From assembly GCF_013167215.1 (NCBI RefSeq), contig NZ_JABJWY010000034.1, positions 62,001-126,000 of the forward strand: a stretch of DNA of 64,000 bases. The letters run 5' to 3'. Both the position numbers and the translations under genes were made by a program. This document shows positions 53,647 through 62,700 of the stretch, one piece after another. Numbering within the stretch: the stretch's first letter is position 1; every line of letters begins with the position of its first letter. The notes beneath the pieces are model-generated. The model had not been told where the DNA came from. It saw only the letters and a list, made by a program, of their open reading frames with translations, and did not search any database. This DNA is from Sphingobacterium prati. GTDB lineage: Bacteria; Bacteroidota; Bacteroidia; Sphingobacteriales; Sphingobacteriaceae.

Positions 53647-54432
53647 TTACTGTAACTTAGAACGAAAATCTGAAGGGCGGATATTTGTCAGTTGGAAAAA
53701 AGTATTGCTGAAAGCCGAAATATTAGAATAACCGACCTGATAGGCAATCTCACTTATGGAAAGACTCGTATCTTTGAGTAGTTCCATCGCACGTATGACA
53801 CGGAGCATTTTGAGATATTGAACAAAGGAGAGGTGTAAACACTGTTGAAAAAGTCTAGTCAAACTGCGGACACTGAGGCCGAATTTTTGGGCAGACTCTT
53901 CCAAGCTTAACGGCTCGTCGATACGATGACGCATATCATCGGTGATGGCACGCATACGGCTATCGTCCGTGGTAGGTAGTTGAATAGAAAATTTCTGCAA
54001 ATTTTCATGTGCGAGCAGCTTTTTCATGGTAGACATCAATTCATACTCCCAGCAGCCAGTAAAATAATTGCCCTGCCAGGTCTCACTAAAGGCAAGCAGT
54101 TCAAACAATAATCTGCTGACGGGATAGATGCCAAGTTCTTTGTAAAAAGCTCCATCATCAGCAGCGGGGAAGTAGATATTGATAATATGAAGATCTTGTG
54201 CATTATACATCAGGTTGTGCGCATAATCTCCTGGGATCCAAATATAATGATTCGAGGGAATGTAATAATCACGATCCAAAGTTTGAAGATAGGCTATACC
54301 ACCAAATACCAGCAGCAACTGTCCTTTGGCATGCTGATGGGCCGGCAATTTTTGCTCTATCTGTTGACGCATCACTAAAATGGATTCGGGATACTGGTCA
54401 ATGGTTTTTGAAAGTTCGTTTACGTATTCCAT
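53647..54432 (-). CDS. AraC family transcriptional regulator
   Basis: The product has 261 residues with an N-terminal cupin-like sensing domain (about 25-110) and C-terminal double helix-turn-helix (about 160-261): LSLEESAQKFGLSVRSLTRLFQ and ISEIAYQVGYSNISAFSNTF. It is convergent with the efflux operon, with 17 bp between stop codons. Such placement suggests, but does not prove, that it regulates the pump. The ligand is unknown. Confidence 0.92.
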   Translation of the reverse strand: MEYVNELSKTIDQYPESILVMRQQIEQKLPAHQHAKGQLLLVFGGIAYLQTLDRDYYIPSNHYIWIPGDYAHNLMYNAQDLHIINIYFPAADDGAFYKELGIYPVSRLLFELLAFSETWQGNYFTGCWEYELMSTMKKLLAHENLQKFSIQLPTTDDSRMRAITDDMRHRIDEPLSLEESAQKFGLSVRSLTRLFQQCLHLSFVQYLKMLRVIRAMELLKDTSLSISEIAYQVGYSNISAFSNTFFQLTNIRPSDFRSKLQ

Positions 54433-54927
54433 CCATGGATTAAATTTATCTTATACTGCTTGATTGCCCGTATGTAGAGTTTTATCTATATGCTATCAAT
54501 ATCTTGATCACCCGATTGACTTAGTTTAGAATAGTTATAAAGAATGTACAATTATACAGCTTTGTAACGAATAAGTCAAACGACCTAATTTGATTGCGCA
54601 CAAAACCACGTTAAAAGCGTTTACAATTTTATACAACGATAGGGACAGTATTTTTTTGTTTTTTTACCCTAAAAACGTACTTCTTACAATTTCGCTCCGA
54701 TTTATTACCTAATCTATTTTTTTCCTAATCAATTAATTTTTGAACAAAACGAAATAATTCGCTCAAAAAGGATTGTAATTGGACATATACACCCACTTTC
54801 AGCGGGAATACGTATTTCTACCCCTGCCAGCAGTATAATTATTTTCCAGATATTATCCATTTAAAATTAGCATTCTTCTTGTTCTAAGTTATCAGGATCA
54901 ACTTTTAAACAACAAAGAGGATAAATT
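54433..54927. other. Divergent intergenic region before sigma factor
   Basis: This 495-bp spacer between the AraC regulator and the sigma-factor gene is AT-rich with several T-tracts. No consensus promoter, strong repeat or coding frame was found. It must carry both genes' promoters. Confidence 0.5.
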
Positions 54928-55428
54928 ATGAACAACTACAATTTAAACGTACTAATTAAGGAGAAAAGAGGGTTGCTAAACCATTTTGCTACTAAATTTA
55001 CAAACGACCCAGATGAAAAAGAAGACTTGATCCAAGAAACATGGATCCGGGCATTAAAATCTATTGATAAATTTGTGCATCACCCCAAATTAATGAGCTG
55101 GCTATATGTAATTATGAAGCATACATATATTAATAAATACCGTAAAGCTAAACGTGTGGGGGAAATCCAAGAGACCTATATTGACCTAGAAAGTTCCAAT
55201 AATACTGTTCATAATAGGGGAGTAAGCAAATTTATGGCGGAAGACATCGAAAAGGCAATGTGTAGTTTGACGCAGGATAATTATGAGATCTTCCGATTAT
55301 ATTTAGATGGGTACAAATACCATGAAATTGCAAGTTATTTTAACATGCCTGAAGGGACAATAAAAACAAGAATCCATATGGCCCGTAAAAAGCTACAGCA
55401 ACAACTTAAAGCTTATAAATTGAATTGA
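54928..55428 (+). CDS. ECF-type RNA polymerase sigma factor
   Basis: The product has 166 residues with sigma region 2 (DEKEDLIQETWIRALKSIDKF, SWLYVIMKHTYINKYRK) and region 4 (TQDNYEIFRLYLDGYKYHEIASYFNMPEGTIKTRIHMARKKLQQQL). This is a minimal extracytoplasmic-function sigma factor. No anti-sigma or FecR gene follows; the next feature is a terminator, so regulation is by other means or unlinked. Target genes are unknown. Confidence 0.93.
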   Translation: MNNYNLNVLIKEKRGLLNHFATKFTNDPDEKEDLIQETWIRALKSIDKFVHHPKLMSWLYVIMKHTYINKYRKAKRVGEIQETYIDLESSNNTVHNRGVSKFMAEDIEKAMCSLTQDNYEIFRLYLDGYKYHEIASYFNMPEGTIKTRIHMARKKLQQQLKAYKLN

Positions 55429-55456
55429 TAGTACACCATTTTTTATAATTATATTC

Positions 55457-55492
55457 AGAGCCAAACGGAATCTCGTTTTGGCTCTTTTATTT
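55457..55492 (+). terminator. Rho-independent terminator after sigma-factor gene
   Basis: AGAGCCAAACG pairs with CGTTTTGGCTCT (one bulged base), 28 bp after the stop, followed by ttttattttt. Confidence 0.85.
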
Positions 55493-55578
55493 TTACCTTG
55501 CATAGTGCGCGTTGAAATGCTCATGAAGCAGGACCGAACCAGCGACAAAAGTATTAGCCGAATCAATTTAAATAAATA

Positions 55579-55599
55579 AGCGCACAGACTTTGTGCGCT
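55579..55599. terminator. Hairpin between convergent genes
   Basis: AGCGCACA (55579-55586) and TGTGCGCT (55592-55599) form a perfect 8-bp stem with a 5-nt loop, 76 bp past the stop codon of the - strand SDR gene. It is likely its terminator, although the flanking T-run is weak. Confidence 0.5.
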
Positions 55600-55674
55600 A
55601 TATAAACCTTCGCAGTTTACCAGAGATTGAGCGACTATTGCGATGTCTTTTTTAGCTCTTGCAGTATTGACAAT

Positions 55675-56559
55675 TTATATTGCAATTTTACCGCCTGTTA
55701 CGGCAATAGTGGCTCCAGCAATGTAACTGCTTTCTTCTGATGCCAGAAATACGTACGCAGGGGCAATTTCCGCTGGCTGTGCTGGCCTTTTAATTGGACT
55801 ATCCTTACCAAAGTTCTCAGGTTCGGGCATTGTGGATGGAATTAAAGGCGTCCATACTGGACCAGGGGCGACGGCATTGACGCGAATTCCCTTATCCTGC
55901 TCAAGCAGCATCTGCGCCAGATTAGCTGTAAAATTTTGAATGGCACCTTTTGTGGCTGCATAATCCAATAGCACGGCGTTGGGATGGTAGGAGTTTACGG
56001 ATGCCGTATTAATAATGGAACTGCCCGGTTTCATATAAGGAACTGCAGCTTTACACAAGTAGAACATACTCCGTATATTGGTTTCGAAAGTACGATCCCA
56101 CTCTTTGGACGTAAGTTCCTCCAAGGTTTTATGGGCCATTTGATAGGCCGCATTGTTGACAAGAATATCAACACCACCTAGTTCCTTGACACAGAGAGCA
56201 ATCAATTCGTTAGCATAGGCTTCGTCTCGTAAATCACCTTTGGAAATAATGGCCTTACGACCTTCGCTTTCAACAAGACGTGCAGTTGCGGCTGCATCCT
56301 GATCCTCGATATCATAACCATAGTTAATGACCACATCTGCACCTTCACGGGCAAAAGCGATCGCTATCGCGCGACCTATTCCGGAATCAGCCCCAGTGAT
56401 GATGGCTTTAGCATCCTTTAATTTTCCCGTGCCAATATAGCTCTCTTCGCCGTGGTCAGCTTGCGGCTTCATTTCAGCTTCTACTCCCGGCACTTCTTGT
56501 TCCTGCTTTGGAAATGGGGGCACCGGATATTTTGTGTGTGGATTTTTGAATTGTGTCAT
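55675..56559 (-). CDS. SDR family oxidoreductase, GsiB/YhdF-like
   Basis: The product has 294 residues. After a proline-rich N-terminal extension of about 45 residues (KYPVPPFPKQEQEVPG) come the Rossmann motif TGADSGIGRAIA, NNAAYQ, catalytic Ser in IINTASV and the YAATK (YxxxK) pair. The extension and sequence type are those of general-stress short-chain dehydrogenases such as B. subtilis GsiB-neighbour YhdF/YhxC. NAD(P)-dependent, cytoplasmic; substrate unknown. Confidence 0.92.
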   Translation of the reverse strand: MTQFKNPHTKYPVPPFPKQEQEVPGVEAEMKPQADHGEESYIGTGKLKDAKAIITGADSGIGRAIAIAFAREGADVVINYGYDIEDQDAAATARLVESEGRKAIISKGDLRDEAYANELIALCVKELGGVDILVNNAAYQMAHKTLEELTSKEWDRTFETNIRSMFYLCKAAVPYMKPGSSIINTASVNSYHPNAVLLDYAATKGAIQNFTANLAQMLLEQDKGIRVNAVAPGPVWTPLIPSTMPEPENFGKDSPIKRPAQPAEIAPAYVFLASEESSYIAGATIAVTGGKIAI

Positions 56560-57017
56560 AGTATGAATTTTATAGTGACATTAAATATTTCTCTTATGTG
56601 GTCCAATGTTATAGCAACATCCTCCAGGAAACAATAACGGCTGAAGTCTTTATAACAATTTGCCTAATGGTTTAAAGCGTGATTTTTGTATCTATTTCAT
56701 CTTTCCTTTACACTTTACAGTGTTCAAGGAATGTAAAAAGTTTTCTTCATTGCTTTATGAATTAGTTTTTAAACTGAACAGTAGAGAACAGCGTATCGTT
56801 CAAAAAAATGACGATATACATCAACTGATTGGTATAGTAGCGTGAAGATAAACCTCAACATTCTACAATCGCCAGCCGTATTCGTTTTCCCATGGCTTCG
56901 GTTTTTACTCAAAATGCAGCGTACACCTTTCGGAAGGCAACTATTATGGCGGTAGCGTTGTTCAAGGTACAGTTAGAACCTGTTTAATATCAGGACACCA
57001 GTAAAAACAACAAAACA
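56560..57017. other. Intergenic region between SDR and pyrophosphatase
   Basis: This 458-bp spacer between divergent genes holds a weak + strand frame ending at 56845 (KECKKFSSLLYELVFKLNSR) that lacks family similarity I can name and may be a relic or chance. No repeats or consensus promoter seen. Confidence 0.4.
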
Positions 57018-57824
57018 ATGATCACTATAAAGCATATCTTTTGTACAGCCGAAACACCAAAAGGTTCAAATGCCAAATACAATTACGATCCGAATTGTGG
57101 AGGATTTGTACTTGCCAAGTATCTACCTTTGGGATTTGTTTTTCCCTACGATTTTGGTTTTATTCCAGGAACGGAAGGTGAAGATGGAGATCCGCTGGAT
57201 GTTATTATAATAGCTGAGCAGGGAACTTTTCCGGGCTGCATGATGAAATGTAGAGTCATAGGCGCAATAAAAGCCGTACAGCAAGAGAACGGTGAGATGG
57301 TGGAGAATGACAGGTTTCTGGTCGTTCCTGAAACTTCAATGACCTTCGGAAGTATTCATAGAGTGGCCCAATTGCCCGACACGGTGCTGGAAGAGTTGCA
57401 AAATTTCTTTATCAGCTATAATAAACAGGAAGACAAACTCTTTCGGCCCCTCAGAATAATGAGTGCGAAGGATGCCCTTAACGCAATAGAAATAGCAAAG
57501 AAAAAAATGAAACCTGCCAAAAAGATTGAGATTTTTGTACCGTTAACAGACAGAAAAGGAAAGCCTTTTCCAAATTATCTGTATAAAAATATTAAGAAGC
57601 AACTCATAAAAGACTTTGGTGGGATGACCGCTTATATACAAGCTCCCGCCGAAGGAATATGGGCGGATGAGGGGCACGAAGTAGTCAAGGATCGTATGAT
57701 TGTTTACGAAGTCATGGTACCTGTTGTTGACCAGTCCTATTGGCGAGAGTATAAGCAGAAATTGGAATACCAGTTTGCACAGAAAGAATTGGTGATACGA
57801 CAAAGTGATATTACCGTGTTTTAA
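57018..57824 (+). CDS. Inorganic pyrophosphatase, family I, with C-terminal extension
   Basis: The product has 268 residues. The N-terminal ~175 residues are a family I soluble pyrophosphatase: ETPKGSNAKYNYD, FPYDFGFIPGTEGEDGDPLDV (the signature with the metal-binding Asp residues) and MKPAKK. It hydrolyses pyrophosphate to two phosphates, driving biosynthesis. Family I enzymes are usually about 175-180 residues; here ~90 extra residues form a C-terminal extension (IFVPLTDRKGKPFPNYLYKN onward) of unknown function. At the usual active-site Arg a Lys occurs (FVLAKYLP), as in some Bacteroidota homologues. Confidence 0.9.
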   Translation: MITIKHIFCTAETPKGSNAKYNYDPNCGGFVLAKYLPLGFVFPYDFGFIPGTEGEDGDPLDVIIIAEQGTFPGCMMKCRVIGAIKAVQQENGEMVENDRFLVVPETSMTFGSIHRVAQLPDTVLEELQNFFISYNKQEDKLFRPLRIMSAKDALNAIEIAKKKMKPAKKIEIFVPLTDRKGKPFPNYLYKNIKKQLIKDFGGMTAYIQAPAEGIWADEGHEVVKDRMIVYEVMVPVVDQSYWREYKQKLEYQFAQKELVIRQSDITVF

Positions 57825-57841
57825 ATATTCCGGAGTTGCCC

Positions 57842-58201
57842 TTACAATGTAAGAATCAATGGACTTACCTTTTCCAGCGGAACCAAAAGAACTTTCTTGA
57901 TTTCGGACTTAATTTCATCGGCGAACATCTCATCAGGTAGAAGGGGTGGATAGTAAAAAGCTAATCTTCAGATTGCATATTTGATAAATTCAGATTCAGG
58001 TAGCAAAACTTTTAGGGAAGGCAAAATCGCAATCTCTTTAGCTACTTCCAAATAATGATGCTGGACAACAAATACGTCTAGTTCTTCATAAGCCACGGTG
58101 TAAGGCGCGTTATTCAATGGGGCCAGCCCATCTTGTCTGTGAAGATGGCACATGCACGCTAAATAGCAAAGCGAATGGACTTTTGAGATTGGCTCGACAA
58201 G
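57842..58201 (-). pseudogene. Coding-like tail in frame with the receiver-like gene, interrupted by stops
   Basis: Immediately after the TAG of the receiver-like gene (58204-58202) the same frame continues for 77 codons (LVEPISKVHSLCYLACMC..., YTVAYEELDVFVVQHHYLEV), meets TGA at 57970-57968, then resumes for 41 more (FYYPPLLPDEMFADEIKSEI) to TAA at 57844-57842. Codon use and composition look like protein. It is most simply a decayed gene remnant. Family not recognised. Confidence 0.4.
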
Positions 58202-58588
58202 CTAAAAATAACTGTAGCATTTGGCTGTTTCTCTGATCGATGAAAACAGTTCGGCTGGATGAAGATCTGTCGATAAAAAAGCTGTAACATAATTTGTGCA
58301 TCGCTGGGCCTCTTTGAGTTGTTTGTCAAGTATAAGAAAAATGGGTATTCGAGGAAAATAGTCGTTAAGTAGAGAAAAAAAAAGCGCAGTATTATTCAGC
58401 ACGAGGCGATAATCTAAAAATAGCAAGTCGATTTTCCCCAAGCTGTCAATTTTGCTCCCGAAGGTTTCAATCGAAGGCCCTTCAAGAACTATCCTAGCAG
58501 GGCTTTGAGAATCTTGATCAAAAAGTATCCGGTATGCACATCTTAGCTTACGAACATTGGAAATTATAGCGATATTAACCTTTTCCAT
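58202..58588 (-). CDS. Receiver-like protein (degenerate)
   Basis: The product has 128 residues resembling a response-regulator receiver: VNIAIISNVRK at the N-terminus, LLFLDYRL with a possible phospho-acceptor Asp, and IPIFLILDKQ. The paired acidic residues normally near position 8-10 are absent (IAIISNV), so phosphorylation is doubtful and it may be a pseudo-receiver. No output domain follows before the TAG. It is third in line behind the two nucleotidyltransferase genes, 59 bp after the second. Confidence 0.6.
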   Translation of the reverse strand: MEKVNIAIISNVRKLRCAYRILFDQDSQSPARIVLEGPSIETFGSKIDSLGKIDLLFLDYRLVLNNTALFFSLLNDYFPRIPIFLILDKQLKEAQRCTNYVTAFLSTDLHPAELFSSIRETAKCYSYF

Positions 58589-58647
58589 AGGAAAGCAATT
58601 GATTCATTTCTGACTTAGCAGGCCACAACAAGATTGAAACTATAAGA

Positions 58648-59133
58648 TCATTGACGAATTTTGTGTAATGCCTGCGCGTTTGATTGTATCTTTTCGACAG
58701 CAAAAATGTTTTGTTTCTTTTGGAGTTCTTTTTCACTTACCATTTCGCGTAATGACTGGCTCGAAAAGCGATTTTTGCGTTTAGTGTACACAATCTCAAT
58801 ACCTTCAGCGATACAGAAGTCTCTTCCAGCAAAATCCAAGGTCTTATATTCCTCGCTAACGAATAGTTTGTGGATTGGTAAGGACTGCAACATATCTGAG
58901 AGATCATCTTCAGACTCATATGGAATAATTTCGTCTACAAATTTACACCCTTCCAATTTGATAAATCGCTCTACCATCGTTTGCGCAGCAACGTATTCGT
59001 CTGCTAATTTGGTATTTGAATCCGTCTTAAGTCCTACAATTAAATAATCACATTGTTGCTTTGCTTCCTGCAATGCCACGATATGCCCAACATGCAACAT
59101 ATCAAAAATCCCAAATATAATTCCTATAACCAT
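58648..59133 (-). CDS. Cytidylyltransferase-like protein, copy 2
   Basis: This 161-residue Rossmann-type nucleotidyltransferase has the nucleotide-binding GIFDMLHVGH (HxGH) at 7-16 and the C-terminal NRFSSQSLRE, which aligns with the ISSTxIR-type motif. The length and pattern match glycerol-3-phosphate cytidylyltransferase (TagD)-type enzymes and their relatives that activate alcohol phosphates for lipid or polymer head groups. The acceptor is unknown. It is paralogous to the gene 12 bp upstream. Confidence 0.85.
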   Translation of the reverse strand: MVIGIIFGIFDMLHVGHIVALQEAKQQCDYLIVGLKTDSNTKLADEYVAAQTMVERFIKLEGCKFVDEIIPYESEDDLSDMLQSLPIHKLFVSEEYKTLDFAGRDFCIAEGIEIVYTKRKNRFSSQSLREMVSEKELQKKQNIFAVEKIQSNAQALHKIRQ

Positions 59134-59145
59134 AGCCTGTCTGTT

Positions 59146-59631
59146 TTAAGCATTAATCCTTTTTAACTTATAATTTGTTTCATCATTCAATTTAACAATG
59201 GCACCTTGTGGATTGTCCTGTTTTTTTGCAATGATCTTGCGCAGTGAAGAACTTGAAAATCTATTTTCGCGTCTATTAAAATAGAGCTCGATACCTTTCT
59301 CCTCACAATATTTACGTCCAGTGAACGCCTTATCAATATATTCATCACCCAGAATGCGCACATGTATTTTATAAGACCGAAGCACATCTTCCAAATCCTG
59401 CTCAGTGGCATAAGGTATGATCATATCTACATGTTTGCAGGCTTTTAATTGCATATAACGTTCGAAAACACTCTGCGTTGGTTTATTTTTCTCTGGCCTG
59501 TCTAAAGTAGGGTCTGTCTGAAGCCCACAGATCAAAAAGTCACATTGCTCTTTAGCGTCCTCCAACATTTTGACGTGACCAGCATGTAAAAGGTCAAACG
59601 CGGAAAATGTAATTCCTATTTTTCTCATCAT
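59146..59631 (-). CDS. Cytidylyltransferase-like protein, copy 1
   Basis: The product has 161 residues, clearly paralogous to the next gene: AFDLLHAGHVKMLEDAKEQCDFLICGLQTD and NRRENRFSSSSLRKII. HxGH and the C-terminal signature are intact. The start may be the second ATG at 59628. It is first of a short - strand operon divergent from the TreY-MalQ gene across a 165-bp spacer, perhaps sharing regulation. Function: CDP-activation of a small phosphorylated compound, inferred. Confidence 0.85.
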   Translation of the reverse strand: MMRKIGITFSAFDLLHAGHVKMLEDAKEQCDFLICGLQTDPTLDRPEKNKPTQSVFERYMQLKACKHVDMIIPYATEQDLEDVLRSYKIHVRILGDEYIDKAFTGRKYCEEKGIELYFNRRENRFSSSSLRKIIAKKQDNPQGAIVKLNDETNYKLKRINA

Positions 59632-59796
59632 ATTACGAATAAACTGTTTTTAAAATTTCCATTGTTATAAGCAGAACGTCCCTTAAAATGGAATGGTTTT
59701 AATTTTAAATTATTTTTTTACCAAATTGTGATTTCATATTTTCTGTATTAAATTTTTTGAAGACAGACAGAACTAATTTTATCGAGCAGCGTTCTG

Positions 59797-62700
59797 ATGT
59801 TAACGAAATCAATCAACACCATGCACACAAAAAGACTTAGAACGATATGCACGCATACTTTACCACATACAACCTATAGAATCCAATTTCATAAAGATTT
59901 TAATTTTAATGCCTTCGAATCTATCATACCATACTTGCATGAATTGGGTGTGGATACGATTTATGCGTCTCCGATCCTGCGCTCAACACCGGGAAGTATG
60001 CATGGTTATGACGGCACAGATTTGCAACAGATTGATCCTGAACTCGGGACCCTCGCTGATTTAAGACGGATTCGAAATCAGCTCAATCTGTACGGTATTA
60101 AATGGTTGCAGGACATTGTGCCTAATCACATGGCCTTTCACCCGGACAACGCTTGGTTAATGGAGCTACTCGAGTTTGGTCCCACCTCGACACATGCCAG
60201 TTTTTTTGACACCTGCTTTGTCGGAAACATGTTTGAACCTGGGAAATTAATCGTTCCTATACTGGCAAAGGAAGTACATGACGCTATCGATGACGGCGAA
60301 ATAACGATAGCATTGGTAGAAAAAAGATTATATCTTAAGTATTTTGACAATTGCTATCCATTAAGCCCAGAGACATATTGTACCGTCCTAGAAGACCATC
60401 TGAGGAAAGTAAAAAATGATTTTAGTGGATTTTTGGTCCGAGTAAATACCGCACAAGCGAACGGAAATCAACAAGAGTGGCAAACACTTCGTAATGAAAT
60501 ACTCGCTGATATTTCTGATATTGACCTCCAAAATTATTTATACGCTGTAAATAATACAAAATATAGACTCAAAGAACTTATTGAAATACAGTTTTATGAA
60601 CTTTGCCCCTGGTGGACTACTAATCATCGTATAAATTACCGCCGTTTTTTTACAGTTAACGGACTAATCTGTATCAATGTCCAACATCCGGAGGTGTTCC
60701 GGGAGACACATCGGTTTATCAAAGAACTCATTGAAGAAAAGCTAATTGATGGATTGCGAATTGACCATATAGATGGACTATATAGTCCCAATCAGTACTT
60801 GAAGGATCTTCGTGACTATGTTGGACCTGATATCTATATCGTGGCGGAGAAAATATTGGAAAGGAATGAAAATTTACCCCAAATATGGCCAATACAGGGC
60901 ACCACAGGATACGAATTCCTGTCGGCCTGCAACAATCTAATAACCTGCGCGAAAGGAAAGAAACAATTTGATTTTTATTATAATCAGCTAACAGGAAACA
61001 AGCGTCCCCTTAAAAAGCAACAATTAGATAAAAAAATGCAGATCCTTACCAAGTATATGCAAGGTGATGTTGATAACCTCGTCAATCTGCTTATTCGATT
61101 ATTGGACGATAGTATCGGCGTGGATCGCCAACATTTAAGGGCTGTGCTACAAGCGTTCTTGGCAAACTTTCCGGTATACAGAATTTACGATGATAACTTC
61201 CCTTTATCAGCGGCAAGTTATCGAATGATTGAAGATCTCTTTGAACTATTAAAAAAAGACCATAGTTTAAATAAAAAGGCTATAGAACAGTTCTTCTGTC
61301 TTTTCAGCGATGCGCAAGAAGGAAGGAATCCAACTAGAATCCCAGAAACAATTCAGTTATTGAAACGTTGCATGCAATTTGCCGGGCCCGCCATGGCTAA
61401 AGGGGTAGAGGACACGCTGATGTATACCTACAACCGTTTTATAGGCCATAATGAGGTGGGAAATCACCCGGGTAATTTTGGTATTAGCATTAAAAACTTT
61501 CACATGCTGATGCAAAAAAGGCAAACGCAATGGCCGCTCTCACTCAATACGACGGCGACACATGATACAAAGCGCGGAGACGACACACGCAGTCGTTTAG
61601 CTGTACTCACAGCAATGCCCAATAAGTGGGTTAAGCAGGTACAAATATGGCAGGATATTGTCTGGAATGAATATCGAGGTGATCTCCCACATCCCAATGA
61701 CGAATATTTTATTTATCAGGCCTTATTAGGATCTTATCCACTTGGCTCTCAAGAGAACACCGCTGACAGTGAATTTGAAACGCGTTTTTTGGATTACCTG
61801 ATCAAATATCTCCGTGAAGGAAAAGAACGTTCTAGTTGGGAAGAACCGAATGAATCTTATGAATCTGCGGTGCGCAATTTTGCAGGTTTTCTACTTAATA
61901 AAGAACGCCCTTTTTTCACGAGCTTCTACCAATTTTTGCAGCGTATATCGGATTTTGGAATAATCAACTCTTTAGCTCAGCAGTTACTTAAATTTACTTG
62001 TCCTGGAGTGCCTGATATCTATCAGGGGACTGAACTATGGAACCATAGCTTTGTGGATCCAGATAACCGCCGCGCAGTAGATTATCGACGTTGTAAAGAA
62101 CTCCTGGCCCAAATAGCAAAAATTCCCGAGGACGTGCTAATTAAAACATTGTGGCGCGAAAGGTACGATGGGAAAATCAAACTTTGGCTGGTCAACAAAC
62201 TAGCAAAGCTGCGTAAAACTCAACCTGCATTATCGTTTAGTAGCAGCTATATAAAGCTTAAAGTAAAAGGTGCTTATAAAAAAAATATCTTGGCTTTTGC
62301 GCGTAAATGTGGGGATGATTGGCTTGTGATCGTCATTCCGCTGCACCTTGCCGAACTCGGAAAATTCCCACAATTTATCCCGGGCAACTTTGCATGGGAC
62401 GATACGCGTATATTATTGCCGACCAACCGTCCTTTAAAATGGGAGCATTTACTTTCCAATGCTGAAGGCGAAGAAACTGAAATCGGCATTGACAAGTTAT
62501 TCAGCGATTTGCCCTTGGCAATCATAAAATATAAAAACGAACCTAAAAAAAGAAGCGCAGGCATATTAATGCACATTAGTTCACTGCCCTCTCCATATGG
62601 CATCGGTGACCTGGGCAAAGAGGCCCGCCGCTTTGTCCGCCAATTGCAGGCAAGTGGACAGTCCTGGTGGCAAATGCTTCCGCTGGGCCCAACCGCAGAG

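Noticed and set aside
57968..57970. The in-frame TGA considered as a selenocysteine codon
   Set aside because: No selenoprotein motif, SECIS-like hairpin or redox family is apparent, and an earlier TAG already interrupts the frame.
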